Below, in pieces: positions 48,681 through 57,263 of a stretch of 64,000 nt of DNA. Each line of letters starts with the position of its first letter. Position 1 is the stretch's first letter. This DNA comes from Neoasaia chiangmaiensis (lineage in GTDB: Bacteria > Pseudomonadota > Alphaproteobacteria > Acetobacterales > Acetobacteraceae), in assembly GCF_002005465.1 (NCBI RefSeq), contig NZ_CP014691.1, forward strand, positions 3,186,001 to 3,250,000, in the 5' to 3' direction. Under the pieces are notes generated by a model that did no database searches, was not told the origin of the DNA, and worked only from the letters and a program-made list of their open reading frames with translations. The position numbers and the translations under genes were made by a program.

Positions 48681-48761
48681 GAGCGCGAGCCTCGTCGAAA
48701 GCGCGGGAACGAACAGGCCGTTCCTGCCGAAGGAATATGGTCGAATGATGTAAGATACGGT

Positions 48762-49559
48762 TCAGTCTAGCGCGACATCGGCCGCGCGCGATAGGGTATC
48801 CGCGAGACCGGGCGCGGTTGCCAGCAGCGTCGTGCCGCCGGTCAGGCCACCATCTCGCAGGAATGGCGATGCGACGGCGCCGGCTTCTTCGAGCAGGACA
48901 AGTGCCGCGGCGACGTCCCACAGGTTAATGACCATTTCGAGGTAGCCATCCAGCCGCCCGCTCGCGACATCGGCGAGTGCCAGCGCGCCGGAACCGCCGG
49001 AGCGCGGCATGACGCCCAACGCCATGAACGATGAGACCTTTTTCGCATAGGTTTCGGCGGACACACGCGGGCTCCAGCCCATCTCCACCATTGCGGTGCG
49101 TGCATCGGTTACTGTGGACGCCTTCAGCGCTTTGCCGTTGAGAAAGGCGCCGTGACCGCGCTGCGCGACATAGGTTTCGTGCAGGGCGGGCGCGTTGATG
49201 ACCCCGGCCACCGGCACGTCGCCATCCATCAGACCGAGGGAGACGCACCAGCGATCGCGACCGCGCGCATAGTTCGACGTGCCGTCGATCGGGTCCACGA
49301 CCCAGGTGAGCGCGCCCTGCCGATGCGTGCCGCCTTCCTCTCCCATGAAGCCGTCGTCGGGGAAGAGCGTTTGCATGCGTTCCGCAATAAGACGCTCGAC
49401 GGCGCCGTCGGCTTCGGTGAAGTAGTCCTGCATGCCCTTGGTCGTGCCGGTCGGGCCGCCCGGCGGCGGACGCATCGCCATGGCCAAGGCGGCGGCATCG
49501 TCGACCACGGCGCGGGCAGCGGCAAGGCGATAGGCGATTTCACGGGCGGAAGCAGACAT
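48762..49559 (-). CDS. Inositol monophosphatase family protein
   Basis: A 265-residue Mg-dependent sugar-phosphatase-fold enzyme. The metal ligands are visible: Glu in MGEEGG, the DPIDGTSNY motif, and the C-terminal INLWDVAAALVLLEEAG with the WD pair. Members dephosphorylate inositol-1-phosphate, histidinol phosphate or PAP; the specificity cannot be read here. ATG 49559 has AAGGAAC upstream. It starts 13 nt after mmcB, so the two likely form an operon. It is near the lipid locus, where an inositol-related role is possible but unproven. Confidence 0.87.
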   Translation of the reverse strand: MSASAREIAYRLAAARAVVDDAAALAMAMRPPPGGPTGTTKGMQDYFTEADGAVERLIAERMQTLFPDDGFMGEEGGTHRQGALTWVVDPIDGTSNYARGRDRWCVSLGLMDGDVPVAGVINAPALHETYVAQRGHGAFLNGKALKASTVTDARTAMVEMGWSPRVSAETYAKKVSSFMALGVMPRSGGSGALALADVASGRLDGYLEMVINLWDVAAALVLLEEAGAVASPFLRDGGLTGGTTLLATAPGLADTLSRAADVALD

Positions 49560-49572
49560 GGGGTTCGTTCCT

Positions 49573-50067
49573 TCAGTCAACGCGCCGTGCGGCGCGAAGG
49601 GAGGCGGTGATGGCGGGATCTTCCAGCATCGTCAGGCGCATGGCGGCAGTATGACCGAAGAGATGCGATAATGCCCGACGACGTGCCGGCGCAAGTTTCT
49701 GCTCAGGACTTTCGCGAATGATGGCACACTCAGGAAGGACCCCGAAAGGCGCATGGCGAACGGCCACGACGATGATGCCCACGTCATCCGGCAGCAGGTC
49801 GAGCGGGAAGACGTCGTCGACGGCAAAGTAGAGTTTGTCGCACCAGTCGCGATATTCGTGCCATTTGCGATCCGTCAGGAAATCACGCGGCCCGGACTTG
49901 ACCTCAATGCAAACGAAGCCATGATCCGGGCGCAACGCCATGATGTCGGCGCGGCGACCGGCCGCGGGCAGGGCGAATTCATTGACGGGCGCCCAAGCCA
50001 GCGCTTGGCACAAGCCCAGAGCCGCCCGCCGGATGGCGAGCTGGTTTTCCGGCAGGAAAGACGACAT
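49573..50067 (-). CDS. MmcB-family DNA repair endonuclease-like protein
   Basis: A 164-residue protein of the alphaproteobacterial MmcB family. The PD-(D/E)xK-like core shows GRRADIMALRPDHGFVCIEVKSGPRDFLTDRKW, with Asp, Glu and Lys in the expected spacing. Caulobacter MmcB acts with the ImuB mutasome in the damage response; that role is not tested here. Start at 50067 chosen from the family N-terminus MSSFLPENQLA; longer in-frame extensions look non-coding. Confidence 0.83.
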   Translation of the reverse strand: MSSFLPENQLAIRRAALGLCQALAWAPVNEFALPAAGRRADIMALRPDHGFVCIEVKSGPRDFLTDRKWHEYRDWCDKLYFAVDDVFPLDLLPDDVGIIVVAVRHAPFGVLPECAIIRESPEQKLAPARRRALSHLFGHTAAMRLTMLEDPAITASLRAARRVD

Positions 50068-50125
50068 GCCACTATTGTGCACCAATTTCCGCGCGTTGTC
50101 GCGCCCTTGTCGATAGAGCGGCGAC

Positions 50126-51034
50126 TTGCCTTTCCTTAGAACGGATCTGTGGCGTAGCGTCATCGTCCATGCGCCGATGCAGGACATCGTGGCGCGTGGC
50201 GCGCTGGAAGGGATGCCCGTCACGCTCCTGCCCGACATCGGATGGATGCGTTTTCTGGCGGACCCGTTCGGTTTCTGGCGCGAGGGGCGTCTGTTCGTGT
50301 TTGCCGAAGCCTATGATTATCGGGACCGACACGGTGTTATCGACGTTCTGGAATGTGATGCCTCTTTCCGGGTCGTTGCGCGGCGCACCGTTCTGCGGGA
50401 GCCATGGCATTTATCGTATCCGGTGGTTTTCGAGGCGAAGGGCAGGATCTGGATGTTGCCGGAGGCGTCACGGTCGGGGCGCCTGTCGCTTTATGAGGCG
50501 TGCCGCTTTCCAGACGAATGGCAGATCTGCTCGGCGTTTGACTTCCCGTCGGCCGCCATCGACGCGTCGCCCGTGTTTCACCAGGGGCGATGGTGGATGT
50601 TTTATACGCCACCTGGACCCAAAGCCGTGCGGCAGAGCGTTCTATGTGCGGCCTATGCCGATGATCTCATGGGGCCATGGCAACAACACCCGGCCAACCC
50701 GATCTGGTCGGATCGCAGCGGCGCGCGACCGGGCGGATCGCCGCTTGTTGTCGGTGACACGATCGTACTGCCCACCCAGGATTGCCGCAGCACCTACGGC
50801 GCGGCAATCCGCTTTCTGCATCTGCGCATCGACCCCGAATGTGTCACCTGCACGCCGGGTTACGTGATAAAACCGCCTGCCGGGCTAGCACCGCTTTCCG
50901 ATGGATTGCATACTGTGTCAGCTGCGGGTGATGTCACGTTGATCGACGTCAAGCGTGTGGCGATCGGGCCGGCGCGACATTTCCTGAACATGAAGCGACG
51001 CGTCGCAGATATGCTGGAGGACAAGAACGCGTGA
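50126..51034 (+). CDS. Protein related to the N-terminal domain of glucosamine inositolphosphorylceramide transferase
   Basis: A 302-residue protein whose blades (FLADPFGFWREGRLFVFAEAYDYRDRHG, LREPWHLSYPVVFEAKGRIWMLPEA, then GRWWMFYT and GGSPLVVGDTIVLPTQDC) match the beta-propeller-like N-terminal domain of plant GINT1. That domain stands alone here; the GT64 catalytic part is absent. It is adjacent to a lipid locus, so a role in sphingolipid head-group modification is attractive but unproven. The start TTG 50126 is uncertain (ATG 50177 is in frame). It is followed by an overlapping small membrane protein. Confidence 0.75.
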   Translation: MPFLRTDLWRSVIVHAPMQDIVARGALEGMPVTLLPDIGWMRFLADPFGFWREGRLFVFAEAYDYRDRHGVIDVLECDASFRVVARRTVLREPWHLSYPVVFEAKGRIWMLPEASRSGRLSLYEACRFPDEWQICSAFDFPSAAIDASPVFHQGRWWMFYTPPGPKAVRQSVLCAAYADDLMGPWQQHPANPIWSDRSGARPGGSPLVVGDTIVLPTQDCRSTYGAAIRFLHLRIDPECVTCTPGYVIKPPAGLAPLSDGLHTVSAAGDVTLIDVKRVAIGPARHFLNMKRRVADMLEDKNA

Positions 51035-51354
51035 GAGATCAGACGGACCTTTCAGGCATGCTTACGCGGCTCAGACTGCGGCTGGCCGATGACAAGGCGT
51101 TGGCATTCGCCTGTATCGGCGCTCTGTGCTTTTTCATCAGTCTGGCCAGTGGACATATCGAGGAGCGTGTGGCCTTCGGTCTTGAAATCGCCTGCGTCAT
51201 TTTTCTTGGGCTGGCCATTCGGTTCGAGGAGCAGACCAGTGCGCGCGTTCTCTATGCGCTGTTCCTGGGGGCTTCGCTGATCTTCATCCTGATGGACTTC
51301 ACGCTGTCCGGAAGTCTTTCACAGGTACGATCACTGACCAGCTTCGACTCGTAA
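51031..51354 (+). CDS. Small integral membrane protein
   Basis: A 107-residue protein with about three membrane segments (AFACIGALCFFISLA, FGLEIACVIFLGLAI, LYALFLGASLIFILMDF). GTG start overlaps the preceding stop as GTGA, so it is coupled to the GINT-like gene. Its 3' end overlaps the convergent GT4 gene by 24 nt. I do not recognise the family. Confidence 0.72.
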   Translation: MRDQTDLSGMLTRLRLRLADDKALAFACIGALCFFISLASGHIEERVAFGLEIACVIFLGLAIRFEEQTSARVLYALFLGASLIFILMDFTLSGSLSQVRSLTSFDS

Positions 51355-52404
51355 TAGGATTTCGCGACCGCGCCGGTCGAAGGCGTCGGCACTGAAGCGG
51401 TCGAGAACGCGATGTCGCGCATTCTGTCCCATCGTAGCGAGGTTTTCCGGCTGTCGAAGCAGATCGCCCAATGCGGCTGCGAGTGCCGTGCCGTCTTTCG
51501 GCGGAACGATCCGGCCGCATGCTTTTGTCACGGTAAAGGGAATTTCTCCGGCGTCGGACGCAACGATTGGCAATCCGGCCAACATGGCCTCATGCGCCGC
51601 CAGGCATAATCCTTCCCAGTGCGATGGCTGCACATAGAGATGGAGCCCGCTGAGGAATTCATCCGTCTTCTCGATATAACCATCCAGGACGATGGGCAGT
51701 TTCTCGCGCGTGATCCGCTCCTGCAAGCGCGTCCGTTCAGCGCCTTCGCCGCCGATATGGACGATGAATGGGGGAAGATCGGCCTGTATTTTCAAGCATG
51801 CGACAGCCTCGCACAGCGTGTCGAAGCCCTTGACGGGATGAAGACGACCAAGCGTGCCGATCCGTATCGTCTGCCCTCTGGTCCAGGGCTTCGCGGTGGA
51901 GCGCGTCTCATCGGCCCGGAAAATGGGCCAGCAGACGAGCCGATCGGAAGCCACCCGCAGTTTTGCGCGCGTTTCCTGCTCAACACAGGTCGAATCGGCG
52001 ATCCATAGCCGTGATCGATTGCGAAACAGGCGCAGGAGGCGCGCGTTCGCCGGCTTCAGGCGAGCGGAATGTTGCCAGCTTACGACCGGCAGTTGCCGTC
52101 GCCAACCGACAATCTGGCCCAGCAATGTCGCGCGTGTCAGGGATGTCCAGATGACGTCGGGCCGAAGCTCCGCAATTGTGTGATCGAGCCATGTGAGCGC
52201 ACGAATATGATCGGTCCGTGAACCTTCGCGCACGCGGACATCCAGGCCGGCTTTCCGCATCGGTCCAATCGCGCGACCGTCTCGACGGGTGAGAGCCAGG
52301 ACCGTGACATCGTGTCCCGCGGCGCGCATGACACTGGTGATGGCCGGAACGGGCAGCGCGGCACCCCCGCCCTCGACGGAATTGATCACGTAGGCGATCT
52401 TCAT
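51331..52404 (-). CDS. Glycosyltransferase family 4
   Basis: A 357-residue GT-B glycosyltransferase: N-terminus MKIAYVINSVEGGGAALPV, C-terminal domain with GTLGRLHPVKGFDTL and the donor motif SHWEGLCLAAHEAMLAGLPIV. ATG 52404 overlaps the nucleotidyltransferase stop as ATGA, and this is the last gene of the six-gene operon. In this context it probably adds a sugar to a lipid or lipid-linked acceptor. The upstream extension to 52791 in the same frame overlaps the nucleotidyltransferase and is not used. Confidence 0.9.
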   Translation of the reverse strand: MKIAYVINSVEGGGAALPVPAITSVMRAAGHDVTVLALTRRDGRAIGPMRKAGLDVRVREGSRTDHIRALTWLDHTIAELRPDVIWTSLTRATLLGQIVGWRRQLPVVSWQHSARLKPANARLLRLFRNRSRLWIADSTCVEQETRAKLRVASDRLVCWPIFRADETRSTAKPWTRGQTIRIGTLGRLHPVKGFDTLCEAVACLKIQADLPPFIVHIGGEGAERTRLQERITREKLPIVLDGYIEKTDEFLSGLHLYVQPSHWEGLCLAAHEAMLAGLPIVASDAGEIPFTVTKACGRIVPPKDGTALAAALGDLLRQPENLATMGQNARHRVLDRFSADAFDRRGREILLRVEAGQ

Positions 52405-53156
52405 GCCTTGGCGAACAGTTGCTCGACCAGGGCAAGATCCGTCGGCTTGTCGACGTCGACAGCCGCGCGACCATCGTCGATTGTCACCAGACGTACCTGG
52501 GCGCCTGTCAGCTTCTCGATGCGGCGATAGAGGGCGGCACGGGTCAATGTGCGCGTTATGGCGCGGAGAAGGATGCCTGGTCCGAGGATCGAGGCCATAC
52601 GCAACGGTCGCTTTCGGTCGCGTTCGAGCTTCTGCCACAGTGCAACGACATTTGCCGCCCGCGACGTGCCGAGCCAGAAAAGATTGCAACCGGAAAACTG
52701 GATGTCGCGCAGGCGGATATAGGTTCTCTGCGTGCCGGGCACATCGCGTTCGATCGTCTCCCGCGTGGCGATCCCGACGGCGAGGTCGCATCCCTCATGG
52801 ATGTCGGCACGAAATGCCTCGATCCATTCCGGTGAGAGCAGCGGGTGGTCTGCGGTCGTGACCAGCAGCGGCGTGCCGAGACGTTCGAGCGCAAGAGCGA
52901 CACTGCCGCTGGGGCCGGACGCGGTCGGAAGCGTGCGGGCGTTGCCGAGAAGCGGCGTGATGGCTTCTGGTGTTTCGATGCTGACATATACCTGCCCCAG
53001 ATCGGGCGTGGCCTGAAGTGCCCGCAGGACACGTGACAACATCGGTATGCCGGCGACAGGAAGCAGTGTTTTATGTGCGACGCCGCCGAGTTGAGCTAGC
53101 GGGTCCCGGGCGCCATCCCGCGAGCCGGCCAGGACCACGACCGGAACGTTCGTCAT
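52401..53156 (-). CDS. MobA-like nucleotidyltransferase
   Basis: A 251-residue protein of the NTP_transf_3 type: N-terminal VVVLAGSRDG (the LAG/AGG phosphate loop), HKTLLPVAGIPML with the conserved Lys, and TTADHPLLSPEW with the metal-binding Asp. Such enzymes join a nucleotide to a small phosphorylated polar molecule. Here it lies between a fatty-acid hydroxylase and a GT4 gene in one coupled operon, so a head-group precursor is a plausible substrate. ATGA overlaps at both ends. Confidence 0.82.
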   Translation of the reverse strand: MTNVPVVVLAGSRDGARDPLAQLGGVAHKTLLPVAGIPMLSRVLRALQATPDLGQVYVSIETPEAITPLLGNARTLPTASGPSGSVALALERLGTPLLVTTADHPLLSPEWIEAFRADIHEGCDLAVGIATRETIERDVPGTQRTYIRLRDIQFSGCNLFWLGTSRAANVVALWQKLERDRKRPLRMASILGPGILLRAITRTLTRAALYRRIEKLTGAQVRLVTIDDGRAAVDVDKPTDLALVEQLFAKA

Positions 53157-53947
53157 GCCGAAGGTTTGGCGCCGTCTGGCCGGTCTCGGGGTGGCGCGCC
53201 AGTCAGGCGCATCACCCACGGGAAACGGGCCGCTTGGGCGATGTTATAGCCCAGATTGAAGACATGAGCGCTGCGCACCCGCGCGCGGGCATCCTTGTAA
53301 TAACTGCCGAACAGACGGTCCGGCAGATAGTTGGTGATGCCGTAATTGCCGTCTTCGTCGTGGAAATGATGCAGGACATGCAACTGCTTCATGCGGGCAA
53401 CCCAGCCCCAGCGTGGCTTGTAAGCCAGATGCTGAATGCAATGGAAAAACTCGTAGACGCAGGTCGTGGCGAATCCGGTCGCCAACGCCGCGAAAGCGCC
53501 CGGACCACCGCCGATCAGATACCCGATCGGCATCGTGATGATGACGATTGTCGGAATCGTGTTCAGCGGGGATCCGAACAGTACGTCCAGCAGGTGAGGG
53601 TCCTGATGGTGATCGAAATGAATGCGCTTCCAGAGACCGGCCGTCAGCGGACTGCGATAGAGCCACTGGCCATGCAGGATGAAGCGATGGATCAGATACC
53701 AGGCGACCGGATAGACGGCGATGACCGCGATGACCGGTGGCAATATCTGCATGAGGCTCGGATGGTGGCGAAGCGCGAGGAAAGCGCTGGCGACGATCAG
53801 TCCGAAATAGGCCAGTATCGTCGGATAGGTGAGATAGGCCATCCAGAGTTGTGACAGGTCCATCTTGCCCAGATCGAAGCTACGTCCGGTGCGCAGCGAG
53901 GCGCGTGAGCGCCACATGTCCCAGATGCCGGATCGTCTCTCGTTCAT
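53153..53947 (-). CDS. Fatty acid hydroxylase / sterol desaturase family protein
   Basis: A 264-residue membrane di-iron oxygenase. The His clusters are HRFILH, HFDHH, HCIQH and LHVLHHFHDED, with several hydrophobic segments between (YFGLIVASAFLALR; PPVIAVIAVYPVAW). Family members hydroxylate fatty acyl chains or ceramide long-chain bases using oxygen. It is in the same operon as lptG and the nucleotidyltransferase, next to an SPT locus, so hydroxylation of a ceramide or its acyl chain is a fair inference. Position of hydroxylation is unknown. Confidence 0.87.
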   Translation of the reverse strand: MNERRSGIWDMWRSRASLRTGRSFDLGKMDLSQLWMAYLTYPTILAYFGLIVASAFLALRHHPSLMQILPPVIAVIAVYPVAWYLIHRFILHGQWLYRSPLTAGLWKRIHFDHHQDPHLLDVLFGSPLNTIPTIVIITMPIGYLIGGGPGAFAALATGFATTCVYEFFHCIQHLAYKPRWGWVARMKQLHVLHHFHDEDGNYGITNYLPDRLFGSYYKDARARVRSAHVFNLGYNIAQAARFPWVMRLTGAPPRDRPDGAKPSA

Positions 53948-55035
53948 CTTTCTTCCATCTTCAGCAACCACGCGACCGCCAGCAGCGTCGCCAGAATGGG
54001 TGGCGCCAACGTCGCGAGCAACGCCGGAAGTGTTCCGGCATTGCCAAGCGCCTGCACGAGACCTTGCATCACGATGAAGGCAAAACCGGCACCCAGTGCA
54101 GCAACCGGCATCATGCTGCGCGTACCCGTGCGAGGCGGGATATAGACCACGGGGAGCGCCAAGAGAAGCATGACGCACAAATTCATTGGCAGGATGTAGG
54201 GTTCGAAGAGGGCCATGCGGTAGGTCGCTTTCGGCAGACTTGCCGGTGCACCCTGATGAAGGATCGCTTCAATCTGCCTTGTCGACAGGACCGGGTAGGG
54301 CTGGGAGAGGATCAGAATGTTATCCGGCGACACGGCCGAATGCGTGATCGTCTCCGTTGCATGCTGTGAGATCACGACGCGGTTGGTGTTCAGATCCAGT
54401 TGCCGGAGAGATGTCGCCTCCCAGACGCTTTGACGAAACTCCGCCTGGCGTGCGCTCGAGACAGCTTCCAGCGCGCCTTTGGCGTTGCGACGATAATAAT
54501 CCACACCGTGCAGGATCGTCCCGCCCGCGCTGAAGTGATCCACGTGGACGATTGAGCCGTGGTCATGGAACCAGAAGCCGCGCGTGTCCTGAAGGGCCGT
54601 GGGCGACGTGACGTTCCACCAGCGTGCCAGTGCGAGTTCAGTGCGCGGAGTGACGAATTCATGCATGACCATGCCGCCGATCGCAACGCCGACTGTGCCC
54701 GGCAGCATGAGCACGAACAATGTCACCGTCGAAAGCCCGGCCGCACGCAAGCTGGCAATCTCGCTACCCAGCGCCATCTGGGTGAGCATGAACACCGCGC
54801 CGATGAGAACGCTCAACGGCAGCGCCTGCAGGATGAGTGCCGGCAGGTGCAGCAGCGCATACGTCAGGATACCGTGTACACCCAGATTTCGTTGGAGAAT
54901 GGCTGTCGTCTGCTCAAGCAGAGCGAGAATTTCCATGAGGGAAATCAGGATGAAGGCACAGAGGCCGATCCGCGCCAGCAGCGCGCGCGATATATGGCCC
55001 AGCAGGACGTAGCGTGGAGGACTTGCCGCGCTCAT
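53944..55035 (-). CDS. lptG: LPS export permease LptG-like
   Basis: A 363-residue inner-membrane permease of the LptF/LptG (YjgP/YjgQ) family with three N-terminal and three C-terminal membrane segments around a periplasmic beta-jellyroll. It starts PRYVLLGHISRALLARIG and has LRAAGLSTVTLFVLMLPG and FVTPRTELALARWWN. The start at 55035 is set by an ATGA overlap with lptF; an upstream in-frame ATG (55101) is less consistent. LptFG together with LptB and LptC extracts LPS; the position here among sphingolipid genes suggests it may instead move another lipid. Confidence 0.9.
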   Translation of the reverse strand: MSAASPPRYVLLGHISRALLARIGLCAFILISLMEILALLEQTTAILQRNLGVHGILTYALLHLPALILQALPLSVLIGAVFMLTQMALGSEIASLRAAGLSTVTLFVLMLPGTVGVAIGGMVMHEFVTPRTELALARWWNVTSPTALQDTRGFWFHDHGSIVHVDHFSAGGTILHGVDYYRRNAKGALEAVSSARQAEFRQSVWEATSLRQLDLNTNRVVISQHATETITHSAVSPDNILILSQPYPVLSTRQIEAILHQGAPASLPKATYRMALFEPYILPMNLCVMLLLALPVVYIPPRTGTRSMMPVAALGAGFAFIVMQGLVQALGNAGTLPALLATLAPPILATLLAVAWLLKMEER

Positions 55036-56201
55036 GCCGGACGCACCAGCTTCCGCCGCCGCCATGAACCGCGCGATCGCCGCAGGATCGATGCCAGACA
55101 CAATACACAGAAGGCGATTTCCGGCAGCCAGATGGCCGTGATCGACGACATGTCACGTGCGGCGATCAGGCCTCGACCGAATTGCAGCGCATGATCGAAC
55201 CCCACAAGGATCAATGCAAGGGCGATCAGGCCGATGATGGGGCGCCGCCTCTTGGCACCGATACCGAGAGCGACGGCCAATGCCGGAATGAAGGGTATGG
55301 CGAGTGCGCGTGCCAGCCGAAAGTTCAGTTCTGCCCTGAGGCTTTCACGGGCAATATCCGTTTGCGAGTCTTCGTGCTGGAGGCGCCTGACCAGCTCGAA
55401 CAGGGTCAGTTCCCGTTCGTCCGCACCACGCGCCCGAAAGCTGGCCGCACCTTTTTTCCGCATGATCAGCCTGTCGGTATGCTCGAACTGGGTCTGGGTC
55501 GGCTCGGCATTGGCATGGCCCGGGGTGGCTGTCCGGGGATCGGTGAGGATAGTGCCGTTCCACAGGTCCAGACGGGTTTCCACCCGCGATGGCGTGATGG
55601 TCAGCCGGCCACGATCCGCTGTGACGACACGAATCGTTCCGTTGCTTTCGCGCTCGCGGATAAAGACATGATGCAGCACAGTCCCGTTATGACTGACGCC
55701 GTCTGCGCTCATGACCGAGCCGTCCGACGTCGCGGCGAACATGCCGGCCTGAAGGTGGGGGGCCCAGCCGGTATGGGCCGCGAAATAGAAGCCTGCGCGA
55801 AAATCGTAACGGGCAAAAGGCTGAAGGTAACCATACAGCATCATGCTAAGCGCGCCGAGGACAAGTCCGGTCTGCATGAACGGGCGGGCCATGCGGATCA
55901 GGGAAACGCCGCTGGCCATGAGAGCATCGATCTCGTTGTTGTCGCTCATGCGCCGCGTGATCTGGAAGACGCTGACGCTCAGCGCCGCAGGCAACGCCAG
56001 GCCGAGGTAATGTGGCAGCAGGTCTGCCAGCAGAGCGATGAACGTGGTCAGGGAACTGCCTGCCGCGGCCAGATCGTCGAATAGCACCAACAATCGTTCG
56101 AGCAGGAGAGCGGCCAGTACCGCGCTCAATGCGATGATGAACGGTGGCAGCAACTGCATGAGCAGGTAGCGATCGAGCGTGGCGAGGCGGGGCGATCTCA
56201 T
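55032..56201 (-). CDS. lptF: LPS export permease LptF-like
   Basis: A 389-residue permease of the same family: N-terminus LDRYLLMQLLPPFIIALSAVLAALL, LADLLPHYLGLALPAALSVSVFQITRRMSDNNEIDALMASGVS, a large periplasmic region, and C-terminal membrane segments (IPFIPALAVALGIG, IIGLIALALILVGFDHAL). ATG 56201 overlaps the metallophosphoesterase stop as ATGA. It pairs with lptG downstream. No lptD, surA or pdxA is nearby, unlike the usual chromosomal lptFG locus. Confidence 0.9.
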   Translation of the reverse strand: MRSPRLATLDRYLLMQLLPPFIIALSAVLAALLLERLLVLFDDLAAAGSSLTTFIALLADLLPHYLGLALPAALSVSVFQITRRMSDNNEIDALMASGVSLIRMARPFMQTGLVLGALSMMLYGYLQPFARYDFRAGFYFAAHTGWAPHLQAGMFAATSDGSVMSADGVSHNGTVLHHVFIRERESNGTIRVVTADRGRLTITPSRVETRLDLWNGTILTDPRTATPGHANAEPTQTQFEHTDRLIMRKKGAASFRARGADERELTLFELVRRLQHEDSQTDIARESLRAELNFRLARALAIPFIPALAVALGIGAKRRRPIIGLIALALILVGFDHALQFGRGLIAARDMSSITAIWLPEIAFCVLCLASILRRSRGSWRRRKLVRPA

Positions 56202-57106
56202 GTCGCGATGCCGGGAATACCGATGGGCCGCTTCCAGGTGCGATGGACGGTGCTGTGCGCCGTGCCATCGGCGTCGACGCGCCGCCGGGTGAGATCAACC
56301 TGCCATGTGTCGGATGCGCGGGAGATCGACAGTTCGTTCCATCCGGCCTGTCGCCAGGGCTTGTCGGACTGTAGCGAGGCGGAGGCGACGCCGATCAGCG
56401 GAATGTCGGTGCCCGGCACGGTCGCGAGACTCGCATTGTGCGAATGGCCGTGAAGCACCGCTTCCGCGCCGGTCACCTTGAGCAGGGCTGCGAATTGCGC
56501 TGTATCGAGAAGGGATTTCCGCCACGGTGTCAGGCCACGTCGCGGTGGATGGTGGATCATGACGATGCGGCATAGATGGCGCGTCCGCAGTAGCATGCCA
56601 CGTAGACGCTCCCCCTGGGTGCGGCCGACACGCCCATACGCCATGAACGGCGGCGAGGCGATCGCGCTGTTGACGCCAATCAGCGCCACGTCGCCGACCT
56701 GTCTCATATAAGGGAAAGCATCCGGGCGCGCCGGCATCCAGCGCGACCAGAGGTCCAGGCCGCTCGTCCAGGGCATGGGGGTCATGCGGTCATGATTGCC
56801 CGGCACCACGGTGACGGCACCGGGCAGTGTCGACAGCCAGTCCGCTGCGGCAGCGAATTCGGCGGGAAGGCCGAAATTCGTGAGGTCGCCGGTTATGGCG
56901 AATGCGTCGGGCGCATGCGCAATGGCATCGGCCACGACAGCGTCCCCCAGCCCCGCGAGATGGCGATGACGGCGATGCTGCTGCCAGGACAGAAGACTTA
57001 GCGCGCGCTTGTTGAAAAGGGCGCGCGGCGAGATGGGCAGCGGCGGCGGCAGATGGACATCTGACAGATGGGCGAGCCGGACCGGGGAAGGTTGGATGGC
57101 AGACAT
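56198..57106 (-). CDS. Metallophosphoesterase
   Basis: A 302-residue calcineurin-like phosphoesterase with the five metal motifs: LSDVHLP, AITGDLTNFG, VPGNHD, MIHHPP and LHGHSHNAS. ATG 57106 was preferred to 57151 from the family start. It is the first gene of the six-gene ATGA-linked operon, so its substrate may be a lipid phosphate such as ceramide-1-phosphate or a nucleotide-linked head group, but this is inference from context. Confidence 0.88.
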   Translation of the reverse strand: MSAIQPSPVRLAHLSDVHLPPPLPISPRALFNKRALSLLSWQQHRRHRHLAGLGDAVVADAIAHAPDAFAITGDLTNFGLPAEFAAAADWLSTLPGAVTVVPGNHDRMTPMPWTSGLDLWSRWMPARPDAFPYMRQVGDVALIGVNSAIASPPFMAYGRVGRTQGERLRGMLLRTRHLCRIVMIHHPPRRGLTPWRKSLLDTAQFAALLKVTGAEAVLHGHSHNASLATVPGTDIPLIGVASASLQSDKPWRQAGWNELSISRASDTWQVDLTRRRVDADGTAHSTVHRTWKRPIGIPGIAT

Positions 57107-57263
57107 ATGATAGGGATATCGGACAACGTCGGCGTAATCGCAAGCGGCCAACTGACCGATCGGTTCCTAGCGGTGCGCTCCCAGTCATGCTATGGCGCCG
57201 CCCGAGCCTGAAGACTCGCTCGATCCGCCAGCGTCGGAAAGAACATAATCAAGTGAAAGCCCT

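Noticed and set aside
55182..56084. A 300-codon plus-strand open frame opposite lptF
   Set aside because: lptF has clear membrane segments, overlaps and partners; the reverse frame has none.
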